DNA of 64,000 nt. Origin: Hybos culiciformis (lineage: Eukaryota > Arthropoda > Insecta > Diptera > Hybotidae). Position 1 is the stretch's first letter. Each line of letters starts with the position of its first letter. Made by a program: the position numbers and the translations under genes. The DNA lies in the NCBI GenBank assembly GCA_964007475.1, contig OZ023274.1, positions 104,827,372 to 104,891,371 on the forward strand. The letters run 5' to 3'. The notes under the pieces are model-generated. The model did no database searches and had not been told where the DNA came from. It saw only the letters and a list, made by a program, of their open reading frames with translations. Positions 1 through 12,049 of the stretch are shown here, piece after piece.

Positions 1-2531
1 TAAAAAAAACGCTTATAATATACTTTGGTATCATCCAAATATTTTTGGATTTCATTTATTAAGTTGAATAAAAGCATATTTTTATGTTTTGGAAAAAAAT
101 ATCGATTGCATATAAAATGTATCTAAAAAATTATTATTACATTATAATAATATTTAAAAATTAAATATGAATTAGAAAATACTGAGATCTCCGTTTGTTC
201 TAAAATCTAAAATAAATACTTAATACTTAATTGTGCCTTCACATATATATATATAACGAATTTAAAAACCCTGCCTCCGAAAGCAAGGCTTTAATTGTAG
301 AGCTAATAACTGAAGTGATTTTTTTATATGTTAGAGAATAAAGACCTGGCTCCACGCTGATCGTGCTGGAATTTTTTAATTTTGAAATGTTGAAGTAAAG
401 GAAACAGATAATGGATTTTGAATTTCTTCAATTTTTTGAACAATTTAAGTTATGAATAACATCTCATACTATTTCTGATAGAAGCAAAGGTTTTTTTTTT
501 TATCTAATTAAGAAAAATCTAGTATTCGAACGTACATACAAATAATATAAATATAAATTAAAATAATAATGTATTTATTTTCCTTATCTTTTCCTAATTA
601 TTAATTTCTATTTTTATTATTCGCACAACTCGAACTTGTTTCTATTTTTGTTTAATTATCTTTGGATAGCAGCATTTTTAAGAAAACGTGATAACGAAAT
701 ATTTATTTATATAACTAGGTAGAAGCCCATGACAGTTATAAAGCATGGTCACGAGGATAGAAAAAGCTCACTAATTTAAAACAAAATTATCCAATACTCA
801 ATTATAGATAGAAAAATAAAACGAATACCAGAAACCAGAGAAAATATGGTTCTGTGCAAATGCAATTTAAAGAAATACCTCCTAATTTTGATAAAGCAAA
901 ATCTAATAAATCCATAATTTTAGAAAGAATTATCCAATTTGGCTGAAATTCGAACTTAACTTTTTTACCTCGAATGCTGCTCTCGGTGCAATTTGAAGAA
1001 GTTCTGTTTTGTTTGAAAGCAATTTATAAGTATTAAATACAGTGACTTTAAAAACTCATTTTTGTTTAATGAAATATTTTTACACTGCACTCTGTTTGTT
1101 TTTTTTTACAAAAAATTCAGAACATGATGCCGATGCCAAAGAATATAACGGAGTTTAATCTAACATAGTTTTTTATTTTTGCTGATATAAAAATTATGTA
1201 ATAAAAAAAAAAATAAAAACAAGTTTTATATAAAAAAAAAAGAAGAAAAATCTTTTTTGATGGGCCTCTCTGTGCTTCACTTTTGAAAGCAAATTTTTAT
1301 GTAGAAAAAAAAATTAAAACACCTAAATTGATTTTTGTCGATTTTGTAAAAGGAGGTCATAGGCTCAAATCTATTATGAGAAAAATTTTATTCTGAAAAT
1401 GCATTTGTCAGTGTGACGTCATACAAATTTGATTATATATATTGCAATTTGTATTATTGATCTAGATTTTTGGGTAAATTAATTTATAATTTTTTTTTTT
1501 CCCATTTTCGAAAAGTAACTAAAGTAACATATATTTAAATATACAACATAATAGATACCTAGTTAGTAAGAGAGGGTTTTTGTATTATGTTATCCATTTA
1601 GCAAGTTGGTTAAAATAATAATAATAATAGTAATAATAAGTATAACATTTTATTTTTCATATTTTATACAAAAACATAGTTAGTATATAGATTTTTATAA
1701 TTTTTGTTCATATACCTATATAATAGTTATAAAATTTTATAAATTTAAATTGCGGATATAATAATAGTTGAATATACACAAATTTCTCACGCTTTTTAGG
1801 AGTCATGATCATAACGTCAATACGGAATCGATAGTTTTTTTTTTTTTTTTAATTTATAATAATTTTACTGAGTACTATAATAATAATAGAAATATGAATG
1901 ATGCACTTTTGATATAATTAGAGAGAAAAAAATAATGTGCCCTTAAAAATTTTAATTTAATTTCTCTTATATTTAATATCCCGGTGCGAAAATTTATTAA
2001 TAATAATTAAAAGAAAATTACAAATTTCGCATGCAAAAATGTTTGAAAATGAAAAAGTCGAAAAAGTAATCCAGCGCCGAAAGTAGTCAACCAAATATCA
2101 TTAAAAACAGCCTAATGGTATCGGTTTCGCTCGAATCGATTCATTGGTTAAGAAATTTATAAGAAAGTTACATACACAAAAGAGGTCGACCATAATAATA
2201 ATGAAAGAAATTATATTGAAAAAAAGGATGCTTTCGAGAGGATTTTCTTGTGCTCCTTAATTGAAGAAAAACAAATTAAGTATAGTTTTGTTAAGCGATT
2301 AATAAAATTATTCGAAACATTTATTTTCAACACTCCATAATAACAACTAAAATTATGCTTTAATAATTCTATATATATATATTTAAAAATAATTTATTTA
2401 TTAACATCCAAAAAATACAACATTATTTATTATTATCCAGAAACATTATAAAGATAAAAAAAAATGCGATAATTATTTTTTCAAGGCATCAAATGTATTT
2501 GAAAATCTTTAAAAATATTCTAATAATTGTT
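1..2531. other. Intergenic region downstream of lgd
   Basis: AT-rich sequence with many short A and T runs and ATT/AATA microsatellites. I see no open reading frame that resembles a protein family and no clear inverted repeat. It is the 3' flank of the minus-strand lgd gene. Confidence 0.6.
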
Positions 2532-5500
2532 TTATACATCTAATGTAAGCCATTTTTCGTTGATTTTTTCAATTTGTTTTGTTAAAATTGGATTTCGAAC
2601 CCTTATTTTAACTTCCAATTTTCCACCTACTGGTTTTCGACCATCCATTAACTGTATATAAAAAAAAATAAATAAATGCTAATAATTATTATAATTAATT
2701 TTCTTAATTTTTGTGATTGGTTGATATATTGATAAACAAGGAAACAAGTTATGTTTTCTAAATGGAATATAAAAAAAAACAAAAATACGAATCTTAACCA
2801 CACATTATTCATAGAACATAAAAGATATAATTAACATATATTAACATTAAAAAAATTATTATTGAAATTATATTTAAAAAAAAAATTTACTCACATTGTA
2901 CGTATCGTGGACTTCAGTTTGTGTTTCCAAAGGCTGCAATTTACAATTGACTGTTCCGATTAGAATGTCCGAACGCAGGAAACCACTGAAACAACACATT
3001 GGAAATTTCCAGCAAAATCCTCCCAAGCAGCATCTAGAATTTTTAAGGCCAACATTGATACCGATTTTTCAAATATTAACGATTTCAAAGAAGAAACTAT
3101 AGTTTTACTTATGTGGCTAAATGTCATTTAAATTCGGATTTAAATACATGGAAGTCATATTAAAAGAAAATTTTGCTTTTAAAATGAGAAGTATCGGCGC
3201 TGATTAGAAGTAATAAAAGGAAATTATAATAAAACGATTTATGTTCTTAAATTATTTTTAAAGAAATAAAAAAAAATTGGGCAATATTAAATTACGATTG
3301 TTGATAGCAAAAACTCATTGTACATATATTTAAAATTGAGATTATTAGGTATATATGGGATATTATGTCCCATTTTCCAACTTTCACACAATTTATTAAA
3401 TATGTTATAATTGGCTCTTCACATTGAAGAGTTTTTTTATGTGTTATCTAAACATTTGAATTTTTTTTTACCCTTGAGAGAAAAAAACAACAAAAAAAAA
3501 AAATAAGTAAAATATAATAAATTATTACGCCAATACTAATAGAAAATATAGAAATTAATTAAAAGTAAAACTAATAAAACAAACAAAATAAATTAAAGTA
3601 AACATTACAAAGATACCTCAAACTCCGAGAAAAAAAATTCTAGATGCTGATAATTTATAGTTGTTATTTTCTACATTAAATAATTAATGTTAGTATATAA
3701 TTTTTTTAATACAAATACATATAATAACATACAAATACAAACACATTAATATTGTAAATATAAATGAACCGAATTAACCGATCAGTAGTTAAAAAGCGTG
3801 CTCAGTTTTTTGTCATATGAAAATCTCAAAATAACCACAAATCCTAATGCCTGAGTTTGTCGTCATAATAATTCACATTCAGAAAATGTTTACCCTAAGA
3901 GATCTTAAAACATGAATCAAAAAACCAATATACTACGACTTAGACTTGGATCAGTTTCCTAATTCTTAGTTCAAATATTATTATTTTCCATGTCATTCAT
4001 TCGCACTTTTTTGTAAAAACTTATTTTTATGTTTTTCAATTAAAGGCTGGATGTACTTTCAGCTAAATGAAAATTATATTATTTTTGATTAATCAAATTT
4101 ATGTTGAATCTATTACATACAAATTAATACAATTATTTACGAAATAGAGTCAGAGAAAGAAACCAAAGGGGGTGATACTCGAAATATATTTAATATTTAT
4201 ATTTATACGGAATAAATAAAAAAATTCGCAAGTTCACTATAAATCAACGGATGTTAAAAAATAAGTTTTTACAAAAAAAAGTGATAAGCCGCTTCAACAC
4301 ATTGTTCCATTTTTATCAGAATTTTATTGATAATTAAAAAAAATAACGCCGTAAATTATAAAAAAATCTTTTTTCAACAAAAATACTATACATTAATTGC
4401 ACCATCACAATCTACTTTTTTGAAAATTATTATATTTTCCAGAATACAAAACTGAAAACACTTTCAAAGTAAATTCGGATGTTACATAAAAACTATGTTT
4501 GTAAAGTTTATAAAGTTTGGAAAAATGATTCTGGAGTTTATTGATTGGACGTCAATCCTAGGAAGTGATAACTCATGCAACTGGACAATCCTCGAAAAAT
4601 ATTAAAAACCTAAATAAAACCTAATTCACCCACATTCTGCACTAAAACAAATTCTTACCCTCTGGAATATATTTCGAATTTTACGGCTTGCCTTTTGAAG
4701 AGCCTTTGACACTGTCTATTTGTTCTTTGAATTTCAATTTTATATTTTTGATCATAATCGGGACTGTTAGTATTTCTAATTAGGCTAGTTTTTGTATTGA
4801 AAAAATTTTCCTGAAAATAAAAAGATATATTGAAAATATATAGGTTAGGTTTAATTATAAAAATTATCCAATGCGATGTCTCATATTTTATCATCTCTGT
4901 CTACTAAAATCTCTATACTAATTTTTTGTGCCTCTACATCTAACATATATTTATGTAATGATTTCCATTTTTTTTTTCAAATGAATTTATGAAAATCAAA
5001 CTTACCTGTGGCCACGGGAATTCAACTTTAACATAGGTGTCAATATCCTTTGGATTAGGAACATTATAATCTAACCCTCTTACAACTTGAATTTCTAATT
5101 CATTATCTGTCAAATCAGTATTAGATCGAACAATATTAAAAACTCTCTTTTCATATTTAAACTTTGGGATGGCAAACTTTTTTCTAAAAAAAAAATTAAA
5201 TAAAATGTTATCTTATTTGTGTGAAAATTTTTAATAACGTACTTTCGTGAGTATCGCACAAGATCTAAATCTTTTTGAACTGTTAATGCCAAATTTTCGA
5301 ATCTATTCATGCTGGCCACATCTCCTAAAGCTCGAAAATGATCTCTAAAATGGTAAAAATATTTTAATACACTTGGATATAAGTTGAATTGCATTTTATT
5401 TACTACCTTGTGTTCTTGCACATCATTAGTTGTTTAACCAATTGTTCTTCTAACCGAACACTAATATCTGAAATATCATCGCCTTCTTCTAATGAAACTT

Positions 5501-7528
5501 CTTCGTCATCTCCACTTTTTATTATGGCAAAAGTATCCTCTAAATTTCCTCTCTGGGATGGTGGTATCGGTAAACTATTTAAATCAACAGGTAAACCGTT
5601 ACTTGCTGCATTTAGTACACTTTCGAAACCTTTATAAATCTTTAAATACTCTTTTGCTTGTTCTATTTCACCGGCCTTTTTGGCTTCGATTGCAGCTGAT
5701 TTAAATTCCTTCTGTCTTTCTAACAAAATTTGCATTTGACGTTCAGCTAAATTTGTGCTTTTCTGATTACCTGAATTTCTTGATGTAAGTTCTGGTTTGT
5801 GGGGTGAAGGTCCTTTTTTTCGAGATGATGGGCTTGGTTCAGTACTTGATGAATCGTCCTCTGGAGTGGCTTTAGGTGGGGATGTCGGTACGGCAGGCTT
5901 CTGTATATCAAGAGGTGCTTTCGAAGGTGCAGCTGATCCAGGAGCAGAAGGTAATGGTGGATAACCAGGAGGGCACGGTAGTTCCTCCAATTCAATTGGT
6001 TTCCCACGTTTATGAGCTTTAATTGCATCTTCATATTGTTTAATAATACGACCAAATCTGCGAGCCTTACTGGTATTTCCTTCATTTTGAGCTGCTTGCT
6101 CAACTGATTTGTATTTTGTGAGCCTCTGTTCTAATCCTTCAAGTAAAGTTTTTGGAACTGTAGGTTCAATAGACGCTTCGGGTTCTGGTGCTTGAGGTTT
6201 AGGTTGAGGGGGTTCGGGAGGCGTAGCTGCTTTTTCTTCTGACTGATTTCCTTGCATCTGAGCCAAAAACTCCATGAATTGTTCTGGTGGTGGAGGCATA
6301 TCGCTAAGATCAACTTCCTGCCCGGATTCAACCAATTTAATTACCATGTCAAATTGCTTTATAACTTTAACAAACTGTAAAGCTGTTGGAGTGTCTCCTG
6401 CTTTTTTTGCTTTAACAGCAGCTGTTTTATATTCTTGTAAGCGTGCACGTACAGCCTGCATTATCGGATCTGTTGTATTTGAACTAGATGATGCTTGTTC
6501 ATTTTTGGATGGTTCTTGTGGACTGGAAGGTGATTTTTTATCTTCAGGAGGTGTCAATGGTTTTGATTTTTCGGGGCTTGGTACGGCAGGCTCATCATTT
6601 TGTATTGGGACAATAGGTGATGATGTATCCTCAACGTTTGCTGGTTTTGCAGCATTTTTTAAAGTTACTTCTGGCGGTATGTCGTCTACATTAATATTTT
6701 TACCAGAATTCGCTTGTTTCAATAAATCTTGCAAAGTTTTTACACCACGATTGAATCTTCTTGCTCTTACGGCTTCATTGGATGCCTTAGCTGTAGCCTC
6801 AGCAACTTTATACATTTCTATGCGCTGCTTAATGATATCCACTACGTTTGTAGTACTTGTGGGCAGAAATATTTGTGGCGGATCATCAACTGGAACGTTT
6901 TGAGTGTCTGCTGGCGGTTGAAGATCTACTTCCTCTCCCGTTAGTTCTTGTAGCTCGCCTAATAAATCGGGATCGTTTTCATCAACATCTTCATCGTCAC
7001 TTCCAATATCTCTCATACTTTCAGCAACCATTCGATCAAGATCAGCAGCCGCTTTATCGATTTTCGGTGGAGGCGGAGGTGCTCGTCTTTGAGGTTTTCT
7101 ATCTCCACTTGTTATGGCAGCTAATTCTGCTTCTAAATCACTATCATTGTCATCGTCATCAAATCCTTGGCTTGGATCAAAATCATCTGGAATTTCCATT
7201 AATCCGAACTAAAAATGTAAAAAAAAGAAAATTGTTTTTATTTTCTCCCCCCCCCCATCATTTTCATAATTTCATAAAAAATTTGTTGTAGTGAAAATGA
7301 CTCATTTTTCTTCTTACTATTATTAGGTAGGTAGGTATAATGTATAAATGATTTAATGAAAATAAACTATTAAAAAAAAAATAAAGAGAAAAGAAGTGAA
7401 ATTTAAAGGTGTCATAAAAATTCTAATAATGGAAAAAAAAAAACTATTTTATCCATACGTGAAAGGTATACCTGGCTCAAATCATGATTTCGTCTTTTTG
7501 GTGGTTCCGGTTTTTTTCTGCTAAACAT
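2532..7528 (-). CDS. lgd: Lethal (2) giant discs homologue (CC2D1-family, DM14 and C2 domains)
   Basis: Lgd/CC2D1 proteins bind the ESCRT-III protein Shrub/CHMP4 through DM14 domains and control endosomal sorting of Notch and other receptors. Deduced exons are 7528-7472, 7208-5407, 5344-5243, 5183-5006, 4810-4659, 2985-2895 and 2651-2532, giving about 833 residues, close to the Drosophila protein. The short first exon encodes MFSRKKPEPPKRRNHDLSQ and splices to FGLMEIPDDFDP, the conserved Lgd start; the ATG at 7199 is therefore internal. Four DM14 repeats lie at about residues 140-198, 267-327, 372-434 and 504-569, separated by Pro/Ser-rich linkers. The last five exons encode the C2 region (KFAIPKFKYEKRVFN onward, ending IEKINEKWLTLDV). 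An acidic DSDLEAELAAITSGD segment near the N-terminus is also family-typical. The intron 4658-2986 (1.7 kb) is unusually long for this gene. A partial paralogue lies at 8602-9054. Confidence 0.93.
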
Positions 7529-7540
7529 TTCTTATAAAGA

Positions 7541-7735
7541 TTATTTTATCTTTTGTTTTTTTATTAACTTAAAAAAATTATTACACTTTTTTCTTAAAAA
7601 TCTTTTGACTTTTGATTTGTTGTTTTCATTTGAAAATAATTTTCCAATTTTATTCAGAACAACAACAAACATCAAATTCAAAACCATATACTTGTAATAA
7701 GACCATTGTGGATTTTCATCCAAATATTTTGACAT
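7541..7735 (-). CDS. Small ORF (64 aa) just upstream of lgd, function unknown
   Basis: An ATG-started 64-residue frame ending 12 bases before the lgd start codon on the same strand. It begins MSKYLDENPQWSYYKYM, has one hydrophobic stretch (about residues 17-28, LNLMFVVVLN) and a lysine-rich tail. The start context (AAAAATGTC) is A-rich as in many insect genes. It could be a short membrane peptide carried on the lgd transcript (upstream ORF or bicistronic message), or chance, since the 5' UTR here is AT-rich and unconstrained. I recognise no family. No intron or separate terminator is visible. Confidence 0.25.
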   Translation of the reverse strand: MSKYLDENPQWSYYKYMVLNLMFVVVLNKIGKLFSNENNKSKVKRFLRKKCNNFFKLIKKQKIK

Positions 7736-8600
7736 TTTTTTATGACAGCAGATGACAGCAGCTTTTAGAAATTGAATTTGATATACGGCTTCATAAAGTC
7801 AACCATTCTACATACAATATGCAAGTACTTTGTTATCGCGGTGTATATTTTGAAGTAAATTGAGAGGTACAAACGATGCACTATCGACCTCTTATCGTTG
7901 ACCCAAAATAATACTATCGACTGTACTGAGTAATATTGAAAGGTTCCTGATATGGCAAGAAAGATTTCGATTCTCTTATGAAATTACCAATCACCACAGT
8001 TTACTAAACCTGTGCTTTGATTATAATTGTCGTTTGTAAAACTTACTGAATTTCAAAATGATAGTTTTGCGCTTTAAAATTTAATACATCTAAAATTTTT
8101 ATTTAAAAAAATGAGATTAGGTGGTTTTTGAATTAAATTACTTTTGAACGAGTAGACAAAGAACTTTGGGAGACTAAATAGTGTAAACGATTTAGTATTC
8201 GCCTTTTGCTATACATAACTCATGTTGCCTACGGATGTGGAGTTGGTGAGCGAAATGAATTAACGATATTCTGTAAGTCCAGTGTAATTATAGAATAAAT
8301 AATGATTTCACTTAGTATCTCAAAAATATTATTATTTGAAAATATAGATTTTATTTTATAAAAACAAAAACTTAACAAATACTTTATATGCCTATGTAAA
8401 TTAGATGAGTTTTGTTTCTTTCTTTAAATAAAATTAAGCGACATGTTGGTAGATACTTGCTTATGAATATAATATGCTTTTTACATCAAAGGCTATTTTT
8501 TTTTTTTGGTTTTATTTGCATAATTCAAAATAGGTACTCAATGAAGAGAAAAGCTTTACGAAAGCATTAGAAAAATAATCTGAAAAAAAAACTGGAAAAC
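7736..8600. other. Spacer between lgd and its partial copy
   Basis: AT-rich, no coding pattern seen. The left part, just upstream of the 7735 ATG, is probably the lgd promoter. No inverted repeat or direct repeat marks the border of the duplication. Confidence 0.5.
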
Positions 8601-8601
8601 T

Positions 8602-9054
8602 TTATTCATTTTGGGTGCCTTTGTCAGTAACTTCTTTTGAAGTTGATGGATTTTTCACTGTCACTTCGGGTGGTATTTCATTAATATTAATTTCTTTCCC
8701 CGAATTAACTTGCTTCAATAAATCTTCCAATGTGCTCAAACCACGACGGAATCGCCTAGCCCTGGTGGGCTCATTACCAGTATCTGCATTTGACTCAGCT
8801 TTTTTATATAATTCAATACGATCTTTAATAATTTTCGAAGTATTACTATCACGAGGATTTTTTTCAGTTGAATTCACTTCTGAAGCCATATTTTTTGATA
8901 CTGCTTTAGGATCACCAATGATTTCCAATAACTCATTCATTAATTCGGGATCATTTTCATCAATATCTTCATCATCAACGACCACATCTCGAAGACTTTT
9001 AGCAATCATTTTATCTAAACCATCACCTGGATTCTTTCCATTTGGAATTGCCAT
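8602..9054 (-). CDS. Truncated Lgd paralogue with a single DM14 domain (150 aa)
   Basis: The protein matches only the N-terminal part of the neighbouring Lgd: GLDKMIAKSLRDVVVDDEDI aligns with DLDRMVAESMRDIGSDDEDV, then a gap, then a DM14 repeat (IIKDRIELYKKAES...ARRFRRGLSTLEDLLKQVNS...INEIPPEVTVKN) matching Lgd's first DM14. It lacks the other three DM14 repeats and the C2 domain. The frame is open from ATG to TAA although clearly diverged, which argues for selection. Upstream on the same strand a pyrimidine tract ending in CAG (9084-9086) looks like a splice acceptor, so a 5' UTR exon may exist. The stop codon TAA lies inside an AATAAA hexamer (8601-8606). DM14 modules bind Shrub/CHMP4, so a free single module could compete with Lgd; that is inference. 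It could also be a decaying duplicate. Confidence 0.72.
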   Translation of the reverse strand: MAIPNGKNPGDGLDKMIAKSLRDVVVDDEDIDENDPELMNELLEIIGDPKAVSKNMASEVNSTEKNPRDSNTSKIIKDRIELYKKAESNADTGNEPTRARRFRRGLSTLEDLLKQVNSGKEININEIPPEVTVKNPSTSKEVTDKGTQNE

Positions 9055-9086
9055 ATCTGTATAGAGTGGGCTATATTAACTTTCTG

Positions 9087-10172
9087 AAATAAAAAAAAAT
9101 AATTACTACATACTGTGTTGTTTCAAGCTTCAAGGTCACTTTAATTTTTGTTTTTTTAAATCTGAGATCATCCTCTAATTGAACACAAAAAAATAACGTA
9201 GATATTTTTCTTGATATGATACAATCTAGAACTAGATAATGTCTATATGGAATTATATATATATAATTAAATATTATGCACATACTTGACATACTGTTTT
9301 TAATGTCTTGTTCGTACCTATTTTTTTTTTTACGGAGGAGCTGTTTAATTCTTTCCACTTCTCAACTCTCAAGCATGAATCCCATTTTTCTTTCGGGAAA
9401 TATTTTTAGGTACCTACGTACGTACAAGGCATAAAAAGACAGACTTTTATCTAAAAACTATACTGTAATATGTAATTAGATGAAGATAAATAGTAGTTCA
9501 GTCTTCGGTTTCGGTTAATACAAAATACATAATATAAATAATTTTACAACCTATTTCATATCTTTTACGACAAATAGCAAATATGTATCTATTTACCTAC
9601 CCTTATATCTTATTCCAAAAAAAAATTTTAATGATCGGAAATTTTTAATAATTATATATTTTTATTTTTTTATAATTAATAAAATAATCTTGAATATAAA
9701 AAAAAACTACTTACTAAAAAGAATATGCAATGTCAACAATTTCACAAGCTTTTATTTATTTACTTTCTGATGTTTTTTGTTTTTGTTTTTTATCCTACAG
9801 ATAATCTTGGCTTAGCAATTGACGCCGCAAAAAAGTTTACAAAAAGCTATCTTTTAAATTGGGTTAATTGAAAACTTGGTGTTGACACTATGAATTTTAT
9901 AAATCTGGACAAATTTATTCGTTATTCATTATAATTTGGACAACTTTATTGATGGTTTATTAATTTTTGATGAAAATTTTATATATTTGTTTAACATTTC
10001 TCAATTAATTTTTAATTTTAAACGAAAAAAATAATTAATTACATTTGAAAAAAAAAATCTAAATCGTTTTCGCAAATTAACACCAGAGGGGGTATTTGTT
10101 TGTTGCCATTTAAACATTGACAGAAATTCGGAAATATTTTTGTTTTGTTATTTTTTGATAACTTTTTTTGCG
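9087..10172. other. Intergenic region between the Lgd-like copy and NDUFAF2
   Basis: AT-rich, with no gene seen. It holds the probable promoter of the minus-strand Lgd-like copy on its left and ends at the target-site duplication of the hAT-type element on its right. Confidence 0.45.
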
Positions 10173-10180
10173 TTTCATAT

Positions 10181-10489
10181 CAGATGCGACGCCGACAAGA
10201 AAATACGCCGTGCGCTGCCCATCGCAACCGATTTTTTTGTCCGCCGTCGCAAAACGTTTTTGTCGACGTCTCAGGGCGTACGCACTTCGTCGCATTTTAT
10301 ATTTTTTATCGGCGTGCCAAAAAAATTTCTTATATTTTTTCGGTTTTTTAGTTATTTTTTTCAATTTTTTTTTGCTCTTTCCTTTTTTTTTTTTTTTTGT
10401 TTTTTTTTTGCACGCCGATGGCGCTGCCCGTCGCTTACTTTTTTTCTAAGCGCGTCGCCGCAGCCAAAAACTCGTCGGCGTTGAGTCTG
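10181..10489. mobile_element. hAT-type MITE, 309 bp, 8-bp target duplication
   Basis: A GC-rich island in AT-rich DNA, bounded by imperfect terminal inverted repeats: CAGATGCGACGCCGACAAG at the left and the reverse complement of CAGACTCAACGCCGACGAG at the right. The direct repeat TTTCATAT lies immediately outside both ends (10173-10180 and 10490-10497). An 8-bp duplication plus ends starting CAG is the signature of hAT transposons. There is no transposase, so it is non-autonomous. Its right end is 143 bp from the NDUFAF2 start codon. Confidence 0.8.
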
Positions 10490-10631
10490 TTTCATATTCA
10501 TTTGATTTTAGTTGAGAGAAACAAAAAAAAATTAATAATTTTATTTTATTATATATAATTAAATTATTTTTAGTTAATTTGGTTTTTAATTTATTTGTTG
10601 ATTAAAGTTGTAAAATAAAAAAAAAAGGAAA

Positions 10632-11495
10632 ATGACAAATCCTCCTACTCGTGATATTTTAAAAATTATTTTTACAAATTTCATCAAATCGTTCAGGCCA
10701 AGACAAATTCGAGGGAATCTCATCGGTAAGTTTCCTGGGTTTCCATAAAAGTTAAAAAAAAACAAGGCACTATCAGAAATAATTTTGTTTCAAAAATAAT
10801 ACTAACCAACTATGTCCGTCGTAGAAACAAACTTATTTTCGTAATGATTTATTTCGTTTTAAATTTATGTTACAATAATACAATATTATATAATTTTGTA
10901 GGTGAAGATTATTTTGGAAACAAATTTTATGAAATTCCAGCTAATCCAGCTATAGGAAAACGTAAACCTTCACGTTGGTTCGAACCAAAAGACAAAGAAG
11001 CTTTTGACAACGAAGTCACAGGCGAATGGGAATCCTGGTTAAGAGGCAGGAGGTGAGTTATTTTTAATGAAAAATAATATAACTTTGACATGCACAATAA
11101 TATTACCAGAATCGAATCATATGTCTAATGTATGTTTGTGTACTTACTATGTGTAATAAATATACCTAGGTACTATACATAGTGTTATATTATATGTTTA
11201 TTCCGAAACCAAACTCAGTTTTCTTAAAAATAAATTCATAGTTAATAATACCAAAAGTTAAAGTTCTCTAAAGCTTACTTTCTTTTTACTTTTTAGAGAT
11301 GAGCCACCAACGAGAGAAGAATTAGTAAAAAATCTTCAAATTATGGAATTAAAGAAGAAAAATGCAATGGAATTAGATAGAATACATGGGAAAACAAAAG
11401 ATTCAAATGAATTACATAAAGAAGTGAGGGGAATAGGATCATTTCCAAAATACGATGAATACGAACTTGTTCCTGGAAAAGACAAAAAAGAATAG
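10632..11495 (+). CDS. NDUFAF2: NADH dehydrogenase complex I assembly factor 2 (mimitin)
   Basis: NDUFAF2 (B17.2L, mimitin) is a mitochondrial chaperone for a late step of respiratory complex I assembly and is a paralogue of the structural subunit NDUFA12. Exons are 10632-10725, 10902-11052 and 11297-11495, all with GT-AG borders, encoding 147 residues. The family core is clear: GEDYFGNKFYEIPANP followed by RKPSRWFEPKD and TGEWESWLRGRRDEPPTREE (residues about 32-93), the PF05071-type fold. The first coding exon (MTNPPTRDILKIIFTNFIKS) probably carries targeting information. AATAAA signals follow the stop codon by about 25 and 60 bp. The gene converges on NOC2 across a 550-bp spacer. A hAT-type MITE occupies the region 143-451 bp upstream of the ATG. 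Confidence 0.92.
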
Positions 11496-12049
11496 AAACA
11501 TTGTGTTATTAGTAAAAATTAATAAAAAAATCTGAAATACTAGATAATTTTGTCAATAAATAACGTTTAAAAATTATTAATTTTTATCCCAAATAGTTAA
11601 ACTATAATATAAAAATCGATATTAAAATTTTTCATCATTGCTGTCCGAACTAAAAGAACATTTTTAAAAAAGGATTCACTTCACAACATAATAATAATAG
11701 TAATTATATTTTAATAACATTCGCCATAAAAAAAAATTGATGAATATTCATTTTTTGAAGATTATCGAATTGATAGATCCTCATAAGAATTACGAGTATC
11801 TATCTATAAAAACATTAAGAATTGCGATTTTTGGAAGTCAGTATATTATGCACGTATGTGGTCTGTGGTATAATAATAAAGTTCATAAATTAAATAAATA
11901 AATAAATATTGAAGTACCTACAAATCAAAGGATTGCAAGTAATTTTATTTTTCGATAGCAAACAAATTTTTTTTTAAAAACAATATTCTCTATTATTATC
12001 TCTTATGATTTTTTTTTAATCAGTGATTCATTGAAAATAATTAACAAAT
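11496..12049. other. Convergent 3' spacer of NDUFAF2 and NOC2
   Basis: AT-rich 3' UTR and spacer DNA between two converging genes. AATAAA-type signals occur on the plus strand near 11519 and 11555. No other structure is seen. Confidence 0.5.

Noticed and set aside
6274..6903. 209-aa plus-strand ORF within lgd
   Set aside because: It is the antisense shadow of the lgd coding exon, which has clear domain matches.
7199..7201. ATG at 7199 as the lgd start codon
   Set aside because: An upstream exon (7528-7472) encodes the conserved Lgd N-terminus and splices in frame to FGLM; the 7199 ATG is the internal Met.
10140..10484. Overlapping ORFs of 68-114 aa on both strands
   Set aside because: They arise from the GC-rich interior of the hAT-type MITE and T-runs (poly-Phe); no family resemblance.
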